From NCBI RefSeq assembly GCF_003716585.1, contig NZ_PTJO01000003.1, positions 248,001 through 312,000 on the forward strand: a DNA stretch of 64,000 nt, written 5' to 3'. Below, in pieces: positions 53,131-62,377 of the stretch. How positions within the stretch are numbered: the first letter of the stretch is position 1; each line of letters opens with the position of its first letter. This DNA is from Corynebacterium alimapuense. Its GTDB lineage: Bacteria > Actinomycetota > Actinomycetes > Mycobacteriales > Mycobacteriaceae. Under the pieces are notes generated by a model, which worked only from the letters and a program-made list of their open reading frames with translations, was not told where the DNA came from and searched no databases. Made by a program: the position numbers and the translations under genes.

Positions 53131-53655
53131 CTAGCGTGCAGCCTCAATCTGGAGTGCCTGGGCAACGGCCGTGATGACGGCGGCAATCTTGACAGACTCC
53201 CAGACCTGCTCCTTGGTCAGGCCCTCGCCGCGGACGGTGTTGTCATGCGCGTTGACGCAGTTTTCACAACCGTTAACGGTGGACACAGCCAGGGACCACA
53301 GCTCAAAATCAACCTTATCCACGCCGGACTTGTTGATAATGTTCATCCGCAGGCCCATCTTGACCTGGGTGTAGTCATCACCGAGGAAGTGGCGAGCGCG
53401 GTAGGCAACATTGTTCATGGCCATGACAGTGGCAGCACCGAGGGCGGCGTCGAAAGCAACCTCGGAAAGGTGCTCCTTGGCTTCTTCGGCAATCTCCGAG
53501 AAGACCACGTCATTGCCGGTAGCGGCGGCAGTGGAGAGGAAAGTCCCCCACAGCTGCTGCTCAGTAAGCTCAGTCGAGCGGGTCAAAGAACCCAAATTGA
53601 GCTTCTGATCCTTAGCGTACTCGGGCAGGGACTGCTTCAGGTTGTCAATGGACAT
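53131..53655 (-). CDS. ahpD: Alkyl hydroperoxide reductase-associated protein AhpD
   Basis: A 174-residue, all-helical carboxymuconolactone-decarboxylase-fold protein that passes electrons to AhpC in actinobacteria (from lipoyl enzymes such as DlaT). The redox pair is in [14 protein letters not shown] (CxxC plus His, about 128-138). The first 60 residues begin [23 protein letters not shown] start; it begins three bases after the ahpC stop, so it is co-transcribed. The T-rich terminator after it is shared with the PepSY gene. Complete in length and motifs. Confidence 0.95.
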   Translation of the reverse strand: MSIDNLKQSLPEYAKDQKLNLGSLTRSTELTEQQLWGTFLSTAAATGNDVVFSEIAEEAKEHLSEVAFDAALGAATVMAMNNVAYRARHFLGDDYTQVKMGLRMNIINKSGVDKVDFELWSLAVSTVNGCENCVNAHDNTVRGEGLTKEQVWESVKIAAVITAVAQALQIEAAR

Positions 53656-53658
53656 AAG

Positions 53659-54255
53659 TTACTTCAGGCCCTCCTGGACAACGGCAAGCTTGTCAATGTT
53701 CTTGGTCGGGTCATTGGCCTGCCAGTTGCAGGCACAGACCTCTTCGGACTGCAGTGCATCGAGGACACGCAAGACCTCGTCGACGTTGCGGCCGACGGCA
53801 TCCGGGGTGACCGAAACAAACTGGATGATGCCATCGGGGTCGATGATGAAGGTTGCGCGGTCAGCGACACCGCCGGTGTTTTCTACACCCAGAGCGCGAA
53901 CGAGGGTGTGGCTGACATCAGCGAACATTGGGAAGGGAACACCCTTGAGCTCCGGGTGGGTTGCGCGCCAGTTGAAGTGGGCGAACTCATTGTCGGTGGA
54001 GCCACCGAGAACCTGGGTGTCACGATCCTGGAACTCCTCGTCGAGCTTGCCGAATGCGGCAATCTCGGTCGGGCAAACGAAGGTGAAATCCTTGGGGTAG
54101 AAGAACACAATCTTCCACTTACCCTCGTACTTGTCCAGAGAAACAGTCTCGAAGTAGTCCTCCGGCTGCGCAGCGTTGACGTCATGCAGGTCGCCGCCCT
54201 TAAGCGCGGTCAGCTCGAACTCGGGGAACTTCTCTCCAACGGTCAGAATTGCCAT
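53659..54255 (-). CDS. ahpC: Alkyl hydroperoxide reductase AhpC (2-Cys peroxiredoxin)
   Basis: Reduces hydrogen peroxide and organic peroxides. 198 residues of the peroxiredoxin fold: peroxidatic Cys in DFTFVCPTEIAAF (about 61) and C-terminal resolving cysteines in EEVCACNWQ (about 174-176), as in mycobacterial AhpC with its third cysteine. The ATG at 54255 has GGAGACAGAG upstream. A consensus promoter (TTGACG, 17 bases, CATAAT) and an OxyR-type site lie in the divergent gap to oxyR. It is the first gene of ahpC-ahpD. Such an arrangement is classical for mycobacteria and is not present at this place in C. glutamicum. Confidence 0.96.
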   Translation of the reverse strand: MAILTVGEKFPEFELTALKGGDLHDVNAAQPEDYFETVSLDKYEGKWKIVFFYPKDFTFVCPTEIAAFGKLDEEFQDRDTQVLGGSTDNEFAHFNWRATHPELKGVPFPMFADVSHTLVRALGVENTGGVADRATFIIDPDGIIQFVSVTPDAVGRNVDEVLRVLDALQSEEVCACNWQANDPTKNIDKLAVVQEGLK

Positions 54256-54387
54256 TCTCTGTCTCCTCAGAAAAATCGTGGTTGCGGGGTAGACCTTCGG
54301 TTGCTGGACACCCCAGACCGCTCATGCGATCGGCCATACCAATAACAGCGCCGTAATCGACTACTGCCGTTGGTGGAGCCAGATCCC

Positions 54388-54416
54388 ATTATGCCCGGAA
54401 CCTCCAAGCTCGTCAA
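54388..54416 (-). promoter_or_regulatory. ahpC promoter
   Basis: On the minus strand TTGACG (54416-54411), a 17-base spacer and CATAAT (54393-54388), a near-consensus SigA promoter starting transcription at about 54381, 126 bases before the ahpC ATG. The OxyR-like site is directly upstream of the -35. Confidence 0.75.
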
Positions 54417-54422
54417 TAAAAA

Positions 54423-54449
54423 ATTACTACAAATTGTGTCTATAGTAAT
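54423..54449. promoter_or_regulatory. OxyR-type operator between oxyR and ahpC
   Basis: ATTACTA (54423-54429) and TAGTAAT (54443-54449) are perfect seven-base arms with a 13-base gap, the form of a LysR-family site. It is centred near -55 of ahpC, the usual activator place, and covers TATAGT (54441-54446), the probable -10 of oxyR, which starts at 54454 and may be leaderless. So one site would activate ahpC and repress oxyR. Confidence 0.72.
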
Positions 54450-54453
54450 AGGC

Positions 54454-55392
54454 ATGAGCAATAAGGAGTATCGCCCAACACTGTCTCAACTGCGCACGTT
54501 TGTCACCATTGCGGAGAACAAACACTTCGGCACAGCCGCACACAAGCTCGCCATCTCGCAGCCATCACTATCGCAAGCACTCATGGCATTAGAACAAGGG
54601 TTGGGACTCCAGCTCATCGAGCGGTCTACCCGGCGCGTGATCGTGACCACTGCCGGGGAAAAGCTCCTACCCTATGCCAAAGCCACCCTCGATGCCGCTG
54701 ATATCTTCTTGACTCATGCCCGCGGCACTCACGGTGATTTCACCGGACCGCTGACCATTGGCATCATCCCGACCATCTCCCCCTATCTCCTGCCGAATCT
54801 CCTTACTTCTTTGCATGAGAAATTTCCGGAGCTAGAGCCTCGGATCATCGAAGATCAGACCGATCACTTGATCCAGATGCTGCGCGACGGGCAGATAGAT
54901 CTAGCCGTAATGGCCCTGCCGTCGGAAGCGCCTGGAGTCACGGAAATTTCGCTCTACCAGGAGAAATTCTCAGTAGTCGTTCCCCAGGGCCATCACCTAG
55001 CTGGTCGGAATGACTTAGGTCTTGATTGCCTCGAAGACTTAGATCTATTGCTGCTCGATGATGGTCATTGCCTGCGTGATCAGATTGTCGATCTATGTCG
55101 GACTGCTGAACTCAATCCCACCGAGACTACTAACTCCATTACTCGGGCTTCTTCATTGACCACCATCATCCAGTTGGTCGCTGGTGGACTGGGCAGCACG
55201 TTGATCCCCAAATCTGCAGTCAACAGCGAGTGCGCTCGCCCCGGGCTGGCTACTGCCAGCTTCCGGCCGGGGATTAGCGCTCAACGTGAAGTGGGATTGG
55301 TTTTCCGCAATTCCAGCTCGCGGGCCGGCGAATTTGCGGCCTTCGGCGAGCTGGTCACCGCAGCCTATTTAAAGGCCATCTCGGCTCAGTAG
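54454..55392 (+). CDS. oxyR: Hydrogen peroxide-responsive regulator OxyR (LysR family)
   Basis: LysR-type transcription factor of 312 residues. The winged helix lies at about 8-65 (LSQLRTFVTIAENKHFGTAA, SQPSLSQALMALEQGLG). The effector domain spans about 90-300. The peroxide-sensing cysteine is in LDDGHCLRDQIVDLCRTAE, which also holds the second cysteine 9 residues later, as in actinobacterial OxyR. The ATG at 54454 lies eight bases after a -10-like TATAGT, fitting a leaderless message; the upstream extension (from 54370) would cover the promoter. The end overlaps the convergent membrane protein gene by seven bases. Confidence 0.94.
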   Translation: MSNKEYRPTLSQLRTFVTIAENKHFGTAAHKLAISQPSLSQALMALEQGLGLQLIERSTRRVIVTTAGEKLLPYAKATLDAADIFLTHARGTHGDFTGPLTIGIIPTISPYLLPNLLTSLHEKFPELEPRIIEDQTDHLIQMLRDGQIDLAVMALPSEAPGVTEISLYQEKFSVVVPQGHHLAGRNDLGLDCLEDLDLLLLDDGHCLRDQIVDLCRTAELNPTETTNSITRASSLTTIIQLVAGGLGSTLIPKSAVNSECARPGLATASFRPGISAQREVGLVFRNSSSRAGEFAAFGELVTAAYLKAISAQ

Positions 55393-56390
55393 GTCGCAGT
55401 TTCTTGGGCTGGCAATGGGCCAGATGACATCTGGCGGTAGAGCATCGCCTGGGTCAGTATCCCGACCGGCATCAAAATTATCAGGGCGAGACCGAAGGTC
55501 ATCACCATTGCAATCATGCTCACTATCATTGCCAGCACGAAAAACAGCAGCAGTTTTGCGTAGTTAGCCAGTCCATTGCGCACGCCTTGGGAAATCGCCT
55601 CCCAGAAGCCGGTCTTGCGATCTACCAAGTACCAGACAATAAAGGTGACCAGCGGGGAGATCAAAGCGCTGATCAGCAGCACTACCGCTAGAGCCAGGAA
55701 TATTTGCCCGAGCAGGTCCATGGCTTCCGCATCGGTGATGTTGAGCACATCCACTCCCAGCATGGGAATCACTAGTGGGAGTACAAAAATTACCGCAACT
55801 ACGCCGGAGACGATCTGCACCAACAGCGACATCCCTAAGCTAGGCCAGAAGTTGACGCGATCAACAAAATCATTCAAGCCAACCTTGGCTTGGTCGATCT
55901 GACGCAAAGCCCCGTGGTAGACCGCAATCATCACACCAGCGAAGATCACCGTGAGAAGTAGCTGCCCTAGCTGGTAGCCCCACCCAGTTTCTACAGAACC
56001 GCCACTGGTGAAAGCTCCGGTGAGAAGGTCAAAAGCCACCGACACGACGATCCCGGCTGCCATCAGTGCCAGCAGTCCGAAGATCCACAATGCCCAGTTG
56101 CGGAAGGTCGTCTTAAACGCCCAACCGAGTGCTTCCCGAATCTGAACCTTGCCGGTGCCCTGCGGCTGCTGACCAGCAGCGTAACCTCCGGAGGTCGCCG
56201 CCCAATTCGCACCATCTACGTTGTAGTGCTGATATCCGGGATAGCTACTAGGAGTGCTTTCAGAAGCTCCATAGGAGGCACTGTCTTCTGGATGCGGAGT
56301 AGACGGGTATGCGGGGTAGTTCGGAAAATCCCCGGGAGTCTCATCATCGCGCGAACGGTCATCTTCTGGGCCAACACCAGGCTGGGTCAT
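55386..56390 (-). CDS. Multi-helix membrane protein with proline/tyrosine-rich N-terminus
   Basis: 334 residues. The first 75 are polar, rich in Pro, Ser, Tyr and Gly (YPGYQHYNVDG) and probably cytoplasmic and disordered. Around six helices follow (about 95-120, 135-160, 185-210, 220-245, 260-300, ending with LILMPVGILTQAMLYRQM). A related gene lies between oxyR and hrpA in C. glutamicum. I recognise no functional motif. ATG start; it is convergent with oxyR, with a seven-base overlap, and divergent from hrpA. Confidence 0.72.
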   Translation of the reverse strand: MTQPGVGPEDDRSRDDETPGDFPNYPAYPSTPHPEDSASYGASESTPSSYPGYQHYNVDGANWAATSGGYAAGQQPQGTGKVQIREALGWAFKTTFRNWALWIFGLLALMAAGIVVSVAFDLLTGAFTSGGSVETGWGYQLGQLLLTVIFAGVMIAVYHGALRQIDQAKVGLNDFVDRVNFWPSLGMSLLVQIVSGVVAVIFVLPLVIPMLGVDVLNITDAEAMDLLGQIFLALAVVLLISALISPLVTFIVWYLVDRKTGFWEAISQGVRNGLANYAKLLLFFVLAMIVSMIAMVMTFGLALIILMPVGILTQAMLYRQMSSGPLPAQETATY

Positions 56391-56474
56391 ACTCCCTCAA
56401 TTCTCTTGTGATCAAGACATAGGTGTCCCACGATAGGTCATCTCCCAAACAAGCGGTAGAATCCTGGATCAGCC

Positions 56475-59400
56475 ATGACTACTGCCTCTTCCCAATCCCA
56501 TCCCTCCCGCCAAGATCTGCTCGCTCGACTATCTAAGGTGACTCTTGCCGATGAGCGGGCGTTAACCCGCAGGCTTTCTCGGGCACGCGCGCCGAAGGCC
56601 CTGCGAGCAATCGCTTCCGATGTGGAAGCGGCCGTCGCCAAGCGAGCCCGGATCGATGCAGCCGTTCCGAAAATTACCTACCCTGCGACGCTGCCGGTTT
56701 CGGCGCGCCGGGACGATATCGCCGAGGCTATCGAGAACAACCAGGTAGTCATTGTTGCCGGTGAGACCGGTTCCGGAAAGACCACTCAGATTCCGAAGAT
56801 CTGCCTGGAACTAGGTCGCGGCCGACGCGGCAAGATCGGGCACACCCAGCCGCGGCGTCTGGCTGCCCGCACCGTGGCTGAGCGCATCGCCGATGAGCTT
56901 GGCCAGGATCTGGGCGAAACGGTCGGTTATACCATTCGTTTCGACGATCGCGTCTCGTCCACCTCAGCAGTCAAACTGATGACCGATGGCATTTTGCTCG
57001 CGGAGATGCAGCGGGATCGCCAGCTCAGTGGGTATGACACTCTCATCATCGATGAGGCACATGAGCGTTCGCTCAATATCGACTTCCTGCTGGGCTATCT
57101 CAGTCGGCTGCTCCCCCAACGCCCGGATTTGAAGGTGATCATCACCTCCGCGACGATCGATCCGGAACGATTCGCTCATCACTTCGCCGATGCTCAGGGC
57201 ACACCCGCTCCCATCATCGAGGTGTCCGGACGTACTTTCCCGGTGGAGATTCGCTACCAGCCCATGGAGTTTGAGGTCCAAGGCAAACTGGTCGACCAAG
57301 ATCCCCTCGATGCGCTTTGCGAGGCGATCGAAGAACTCATGGGTGAAGGCCCAGGAGATATTCTTTGCTTTTTCCCCGGAGAACGCGATATCCGCGATGC
57401 CATGGAGGCCATCGAGGGACGCAAGTTGAAGGGTGTGGAAGTCACTCCCCTTTTCGGTCGACTCTCCAACCAAGAGCAGCACCGAGTATTTCAGCCACAT
57501 TCTGGCCGCCGAGTCGTACTTTCTACCAATATTGCTGAAACCTCATTGACGGTTCCGGGCATTCGCTATGTCATCGATACGGGCACCGCGCGAATCTCTC
57601 GCTATTCCACTCGCACCAAAGTCCAGCGCCTGCCCATCGAGGCGATCTCCCAAGCTAGTGCCAACCAGCGCTCAGGCCGCTGCGGCCGTGTGGCCGATGG
57701 TATTGCTATTCGGCTCTACTCCCAGGAGGACTTCGAATCCCGGCCGGAATTTACTGACCCGGAGATCCTGCGTACCAACCTCGGCAGTGTCATCTTGCAG
57801 ATGGCACAGATGCGCCTAGGTGCGATTACCGAGTTCCCTTTCGTTCAGCCGCCTGAAAACCGAGCAGTCCGCGATGGCTTGCTCTTGCTGCATGAACTAG
57901 GCGCATTAGCTAAGAAGGAGGACCAGGGCCAACCTGTGCTGACGCCGATCGGTCGAGATCTCGCCCGGCTGCCAGTTGACCCACGCATGGCGCGCATGCT
58001 CGTCGAGGCCAACCGTCTCGGTGTGCTTGACGACGTCTTAGTCATCGTCGCCGCCATGACCATCCAGGATGTGCGGGAGCGCCCCTTAGAAGCCCAAGCT
58101 CAAGCTGATCAAGCACATGCCCGTTTCAAAGACCCCAGCAGTGACTTTCTCTCTTCCCTGAAGCTGTGGGACTACATCAACCAATCACGCGATGATCTCA
58201 GCGGCAACGCTTTCCGTAAGCAGATGAAAAAAGAGTTCCTGCACTACATGCGGATTCGGGAATGGCACGACTTGGTCCGTCAACTACGGGAGGTCTCCCG
58301 CCAGCTGGGGTGGAGCAGCCGCCACGAGGTCAGTGGTGAGCGCAATCCTGATTCGATCCACCAATCTCTCTTGTCTGGGTTGCTTTCGCATATCGGTGTC
58401 CGCGACGGCAATACCCGGGAGTTTAAAGGCGCCCGCGGCACCCGCTTTATGGTCTTTCCCGGTTCTTCCCTGGCTAAAAAGCCCCCGGAGTTTCTCATGG
58501 CCGGCGAACTGGTGGAGACTTCCAGGCTCTGGGCCCGCGACGTGGCCAAGATTGAACCCGCATGGGTTGAGAAAATCGCCGGAGCGCTGCTCAAGCATCA
58601 ATACTCCGAGCCCGCGTGGTCGAGAAAGCGCTCTTGTGCCATCGCGCATCAAAAGTCCATGCTCTATGGGGTAACCATCGTGGCCGATCGTGTGGTGCCT
58701 TTCCACCGGGTGGATCCGGAGGCCGCGCGGGAGATGTTTATCCGCCATGCCCTCATCGAGGGTGATTGGAGCACTCACCACACCTTCTATCACCGCAATG
58801 TAGAACAGCTGGAAGCTGCCGCGGAGGTGGAGGAAAAGGCCAGACGCCGTGGCCTCGTGGTCGATGAGGAAACCCTCTTCGCCTTCTATGATTCTCGGCT
58901 GCCGGAAAGCGTGACCACCGGTCGGCATTTTGACTCTTGGTGGAAGAAAACCCGTCGAGATAGTCCAGACATGCTCGATTTCGATCCAGCTGCCCTGCTG
59001 GATGATCAGGCCCAAGAGATCACCGAAGAAGCCTTCCCTGACCGGTGGAACAAAAACCTCTTCACCTATGACCTGATTTATCGCTTCGAACCAGGCCATC
59101 CCCGCGATGGCGTGACAGTCTTGATTCCGGTGCCATTACTGTCGGGATTGGACACCGCCGGCTTTGATTGGTTGGTCCCTGGGCTCCGCGAAGAGCTCAT
59201 CACCGAGTTGATCCGCAGCCTGCCCAAGGACCTGCGACGCGCAGTCGTGCCAGCTCCTGAGTATGCGGCCCGAGCTCTACCCAAGATGCGCCCCTACGAC
59301 AGCCCTGTGGTCGTTGAATTGGCCCGGGTCTTGCACGAGATGGGCAGCCGCAGTATCAGCGCCACTGATTTCCGCCCTTCGGCGTTGCCTGCTCACCTCA

Positions 59401-60386
59401 AGATGACCTATGGCGCGGTAGACAAGCGCGGCAAAGTAATCGATGCCGACAAAGATCTTGACGCTCTCATCCGCCGTAAGTCTGGATCGATCACCTCTTC
59501 ACTGAGCAAGGTCAGCCACAAAGCTGAGGCCAAATCGGTGCCCAAGTGGACCGCTGATTCACTCGGAGTTATCGCCGAAGAGGCCAGCACCATCGTGGAC
59601 GGTCACGAAGTCACTGCTTATCCAGCACTAGTAGCTACTGCTGGTGGCGTGGCGGTCAAGGTGCATCCCACCAGAGCCGCCGCGGATTCTTCGATGCTCA
59701 CCGCAACATTGACTCTGCTGATTAGAGCTATCCCGATCAATCCCCAGCCAATGACCAAGGGGCTGCCACTGCAACAACGCGTAGCGGTAGACAACTATCC
59801 ACACGGTGGAGCTACCGGGTTGGTTGAAGATGCCCGCATTGCCGCCATCCGCGATCTACTGATCGACAATGGCGGACCAGTGCGCGATCCGAAGCAGTTT
59901 CAAGCATTAACCGAGGCTATCTCCCCTGGGGTTCCGGGCATCGTACGCAGGACGGTGGTTTCTATGGCACCGGCGCTGATTGAATTCCACCGAGTCTCAG
60001 ATGAACTCAGCAAGTGGTCTGGTGGGGCCATTGATGACATGACTGCTCAACTGGCTTTCCTGCTTCCACGCAATGCCGTCACTATCCATGGTCAAGAGCA
60101 TTTGAAGCATCTTCCGCGCTATTTGCAAGCGATGAGTACTCGACTAGCTGAGATGTCCGTAGATCCGGATAAAGATGCCGACCGGCAAGATCAAGTGGAG
60201 GAAGCATCTTCCTACCTGGCTCTGCGCCTGGCAAAACTGCCCGCTGGCAGAGAAAAGACTCGTGAGGTCAAAGAAATCCGCTGGATGATCGAAGAACTGC
60301 GGGTGAGCCTGTTTGCCCAGCGACTAGGCACTACCCGGCCGATCTCGGTACGCCGCATTCAAAAGGCCGTAGACAAGCTGCGCTAG
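56475..60386 (+). CDS. hrpA: ATP-dependent RNA helicase HrpA
   Basis: A very large DEAH-box (DEAH/RHA) helicase of 1303 residues. Motif I is AGETGSGKTTQIPK (about 95-108), II is IIDEAHERSLNIDFL (about 190), III is ITSATID, and V/VI are STNIAETSLTVPG and QRSGRCGRV. The HA2 and OB domains typical of DEAH proteins extend to about 800, then the C-terminal DUF3418 domain (about 800-1300), which is specific for HrpA. In E. coli, HrpA frees stalled or collided ribosomes. ATG start; upstream DNA lacks a strong RBS. Downstream lies a terminator shared with nrdR. Length equals that of E. coli HrpA. Confidence 0.96.
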   Translation: MTTASSQSHPSRQDLLARLSKVTLADERALTRRLSRARAPKALRAIASDVEAAVAKRARIDAAVPKITYPATLPVSARRDDIAEAIENNQVVIVAGETGSGKTTQIPKICLELGRGRRGKIGHTQPRRLAARTVAERIADELGQDLGETVGYTIRFDDRVSSTSAVKLMTDGILLAEMQRDRQLSGYDTLIIDEAHERSLNIDFLLGYLSRLLPQRPDLKVIITSATIDPERFAHHFADAQGTPAPIIEVSGRTFPVEIRYQPMEFEVQGKLVDQDPLDALCEAIEELMGEGPGDILCFFPGERDIRDAMEAIEGRKLKGVEVTPLFGRLSNQEQHRVFQPHSGRRVVLSTNIAETSLTVPGIRYVIDTGTARISRYSTRTKVQRLPIEAISQASANQRSGRCGRVADGIAIRLYSQEDFESRPEFTDPEILRTNLGSVILQMAQMRLGAITEFPFVQPPENRAVRDGLLLLHELGALAKKEDQGQPVLTPIGRDLARLPVDPRMARMLVEANRLGVLDDVLVIVAAMTIQDVRERPLEAQAQADQAHARFKDPSSDFLSSLKLWDYINQSRDDLSGNAFRKQMKKEFLHYMRIREWHDLVRQLREVSRQLGWSSRHEVSGERNPDSIHQSLLSGLLSHIGVRDGNTREFKGARGTRFMVFPGSSLAKKPPEFLMAGELVETSRLWARDVAKIEPAWVEKIAGALLKHQYSEPAWSRKRSCAIAHQKSMLYGVTIVADRVVPFHRVDPEAAREMFIRHALIEGDWSTHHTFYHRNVEQLEAAAEVEEKARRRGLVVDEETLFAFYDSRLPESVTTGRHFDSWWKKTRRDSPDMLDFDPAALLDDQAQEITEEAFPDRWNKNLFTYDLIYRFEPGHPRDGVTVLIPVPLLSGLDTAGFDWLVPGLREELITELIRSLPKDLRRAVVPAPEYAARALPKMRPYDSPVVVELARVLHEMGSRSISATDFRPSALPAHLKMTYGAVDKRGKVIDADKDLDALIRRKSGSITSSLSKVSHKAEAKSVPKWTADSLGVIAEEASTIVDGHEVTAYPALVATAGGVAVKVHPTRAAADSSMLTATLTLLIRAIPINPQPMTKGLPLQQRVAVDNYPHGGATGLVEDARIAAIRDLLIDNGGPVRDPKQFQALTEAISPGVPGIVRRTVVSMAPALIEFHRVSDELSKWSGGAIDDMTAQLAFLLPRNAVTIHGQEHLKHLPRYLQAMSTRLAEMSVDPDKDADRQDQVEEASSYLALRLAKLPAGREKTREVKEIRWMIEELRVSLFAQRLGTTRPISVRRIQKAVDKLR

Positions 60387-60399
60387 GTTTCCTGCGACC

Positions 60400-60437
60400 A
60401 AGAAACGCTCTCCTGCCGTGGCAGAAGAGCGTTTCTT
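60400..60437. terminator. Bidirectional terminator between hrpA and nrdR
   Basis: AAGAAACGCTCT (60400-60411) pairs with AGAGCGTTTCTT (60426-60437), enclosing the inner stem CTGCC-GTG-GGCAG-like (CTGC/GCAG). T-rich sequence follows on the plus strand. Confidence 0.82.
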
Positions 60438-60464
60438 CCTCTCTGGGGCTTAGAGAATTGATGC

Positions 60465-60935
60465 CTACTCAGATCCGAAATCCTCTTCACGAGAGCGACG
60501 GTGCATGTACCGGATCTCCGATTCGAAATCCTCTGCGGATTCAAAAGACTTATAGACAGAGGCAAAACGCAAATAGGCGACTTCATCCAGCGCACGCAAA
60601 GGCTCAAGAATAGCTAGCCCAATGTCATTGGCGTTGACCTGGGAGCTGCCATGACGGCGGACAGTCTCCTCGACTTCCTGGGCTAGACGTTTAAGCGCGT
60701 CATCGGATACGTCACGCCCTTGGCATGCACGTCGGACACCCAGGACAACTTTGTCCCGGCTAAACGGCTCGGTCACCCCGTTGCGCTTGACCACCAGCAA
60801 GACGGCTTTCTCAATGGTGGTGAACCGACCACGGCAGCTAGTGCATTCACGGCGGCGGCGAATCGATGCCCCCGCGTCTACCACCCGAGAATCGATAACG
60901 CGGGATTGATCGTGGTGGCAAAACGGGCAATACAC
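60465..60935 (-). CDS. nrdR: Transcriptional repressor NrdR
   Basis: Represses ribonucleotide reductase genes when dATP is abundant. 156 residues: an N-terminal zinc ribbon ([17 protein letters not shown] and [10 protein letters not shown], four cysteines) and an ATP-cone (about 50-140, [20 protein letters not shown]). ATG start. It is the last gene on the minus strand before divS; order nrdR-divS-lexA is found in C. glutamicum and mycobacteria. Length and all motifs are complete. Confidence 0.97.
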   Translation of the reverse strand: MYCPFCHHDQSRVIDSRVVDAGASIRRRRECTSCRGRFTTIEKAVLLVVKRNGVTEPFSRDKVVLGVRRACQGRDVSDDALKRLAQEVEETVRRHGSSQVNANDIGLAILEPLRALDEVAYLRFASVYKSFESAEDFESEIRYMHRRSREEDFGSE

Positions 60936-61014
60936 GGTTGTTGTTCATCCTCTTTCCGGGAGCTGGTGTGGACACTAGGTTCAGCTTTCCGAAGTATCCT
61001 ACCCCCGGATTGTT

Positions 61015-61395
61015 CTAGGGAACCGAAACTACCGCAGTATCAGGTCCTCCTTGGACTGGCATATCTTGCCCGCCGCTCTCACTTACGTGCCACGACAGAA
61101 AGATCGCTGCCACTAGGCATAGCCCGAATAAGGCACCACCCAGGTAGCTGCCCGCGGTTTCTTGATTATGGTATCCGTTGCTCTCAGCAGCTTCATCCGG
61201 CGATATTCCTTCAAACAGATGCTGCACGGATTGTTGTTGCGCTCTATCCTCGACAACGAGTGTTCGAACAGGATGTCGATCGGCTGCGGATTTCGAATTG
61301 AAGACAGGATTCCATACTGCAGCAGCCGGAACGACGGTAACGCTAGACGTCAAGATGCCACTACCTACCGGATGGGTATTAAGAGAGGTGACCAT
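61015..61395 (-). CDS. divS: SOS-induced cell division suppressor DivS-like
   Basis: A small single-pass membrane protein of 126 residues, placed back to back with lexA. A cytoplasmic part (about 1-80) is followed by one helix (about 85-105, GALFGLCLVAAIFLSWHV) and an external tail. C. glutamicum DivS and mycobacterial ChiZ (Rv2719c) at this place block division during DNA damage. I do not see the LysM motif of ChiZ in the short tail, so DivS is the better match. The ATG at 61395 follows AAAGGAATTCCT; the frame is open from 61410. SOS boxes upstream fit LexA control. The assignment rests on position, size and topology more than on sequence motifs. Confidence 0.8.
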   Translation of the reverse strand: MVTSLNTHPVGSGILTSSVTVVPAAAVWNPVFNSKSAADRHPVRTLVVEDRAQQQSVQHLFEGISPDEAAESNGYHNQETAGSYLGGALFGLCLVAAIFLSWHVSESGGQDMPVQGGPDTAVVSVP

Positions 61396-61459
61396 AGGAA
61401 TTCCTTTCAATGGCTACACACAAGCGACTGAATTTATCTGCATCCCACAGCCACATTCA

Positions 61460-61475
61460 TCGTTCATATGTTCGA
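61460..61475. promoter_or_regulatory. SOS box (LexA site), near divS
   Basis: TCGTTCATATGTTCGA matches the actinobacterial SOS consensus (TCGAAC-N4-GTTCGA) in 10 of 12 positions. It is 65 bases before the divS start. Confidence 0.7.
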
Positions 61476-61506
61476 ATATTGGACATGTTCGATTTATATC
61501 AGTGCT

Positions 61507-61522
61507 TCGAACATTTGTCCAG
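61507..61522. promoter_or_regulatory. SOS half-box-like site, middle
   Basis: TCGAACATTTGTCCAG has a perfect left half (TCGAAC) and a weak right half (9 of 12 in total). It lies between the two better sites. Confidence 0.5.
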
Positions 61523-61538
61523 AGATTCCCTCAGGGTC

Positions 61539-61554
61539 TCGAACATCCGTACCA
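61539..61554. promoter_or_regulatory. SOS box (LexA site), near lexA
   Basis: TCGAACATCCGTACCA matches the SOS consensus in 10 of 12 positions, 122 bases before the lexA ATG. Probably for lexA autoregulation. Confidence 0.66.
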
Positions 61555-61675
61555 GTACGTGCTAAACATGTATCTAGATGACTGATTTCTCCCGTACAGG
61601 CATTCGAGGAGTTTGCCTGATCGCCAGCTCCACTAGCGAACATCCATACACCCCGACGCAGAAGGAATCCTCCCC

Positions 61676-62377
61676 ATGGCCCGCCCGACTCCCAGCCTCA
61701 CCCCTACCGGTAAGCCCGACCCGGCAGCGTTGTCGGACCGACAGCGCCGCATCCTCGAGGTCATCCGCGATGCGGTAGTTCTACGGGGCTACCCGCCGAG
61801 CATTCGGGAGATTGGAGATGCCGCAGGTCTGCAGTCCACCTCCTCAGTGGCCTACCAGCTCAAGCAATTGGAGAAGAAGGGCTTCCTTCGCAGGGACCCC
61901 AATAAGCCCCGTGCAGTAGATGTCCGCACCATCAGCTCCACCGACTCGGCCAAAAAGCCTGGTCGGCGTTCTGCCGTCAAAACTCCCGATACCGAGGCCA
62001 GTCCCACTAATTTCATTCCCGTACTGGGCCAGATCGCGGCAGGCTCACCCATGCTCGCTGAGCAGACCGTCGAAGAATACTATCCACTGCCCTCAGAGCT
62101 AGTCGGCGATGGTGAACTATTCATGCTCCGAATCGTCGGTGAATCAATGATCAACGCTGGCATCCTCGACGGCGACTGGGTCGTTGTCCGCTCCCAACCG
62201 GTAGCCGAACAAGGAGAGTTCGTTGCTGCGCTGATCGAGGGAGAAGCCACCGCTAAGGAATTCCACAAGGATTCCACCGGAGTCTGGTTGCTTCCCCACA
62301 ACGATGACTTCGCTCCAATCTCGGGTGAGAATGCAGAGATAATGGGCAAGATTGTCACCGTCCTACGAAAGCTCTAA
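61676..62377 (+). CDS. lexA: LexA repressor (SOS response)
   Basis: Represses DNA damage genes and cleaves itself when RecA filaments form. 233 residues: winged helix (about 20-85, [15 protein letters not shown] and [20 protein letters not shown]), a Lys/Ala-rich linker, and a peptidase S24 domain (about 120-233) with the self-cleavage pair Ala-Gly in [10 protein letters not shown], catalytic Ser in [11 protein letters not shown] and Lys in [12 protein letters not shown] start with AAGGAA upstream; typical corynebacterial length. Its promoter area has several SOS boxes shared with the divergent divS. Confidence 0.97.
   Translation: MARPTPSLTPTGKPDPAALSDRQRRILEVIRDAVVLRGYPPSIREIGDAAGLQSTSSVAYQLKQLEKKGFLRRDPNKPRAVDVRTISSTDSAKKPGRRSAVKTPDTEASPTNFIPVLGQIAAGSPMLAEQTVEEYYPLPSELVGDGELFMLRIVGESMINAGILDGDWVVVRSQPVAEQGEFVAALIEGEATAKEFHKDSTGVWLLPHNDDFAPISGENAEIMGKIVTVLRKL

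Noticed and set aside
58284..59099. 271-residue open frame antisense to hrpA
   Set aside because: Shadow of the strongly biased codons of hrpA; no recognisable protein.
61015..61395. LysM/cell-wall hydrolase assignment (ChiZ-like) for the divS-position gene
   Set aside because: The external tail after the helix is only about 20 residues and cannot hold a LysM domain; DivS is a better fit.
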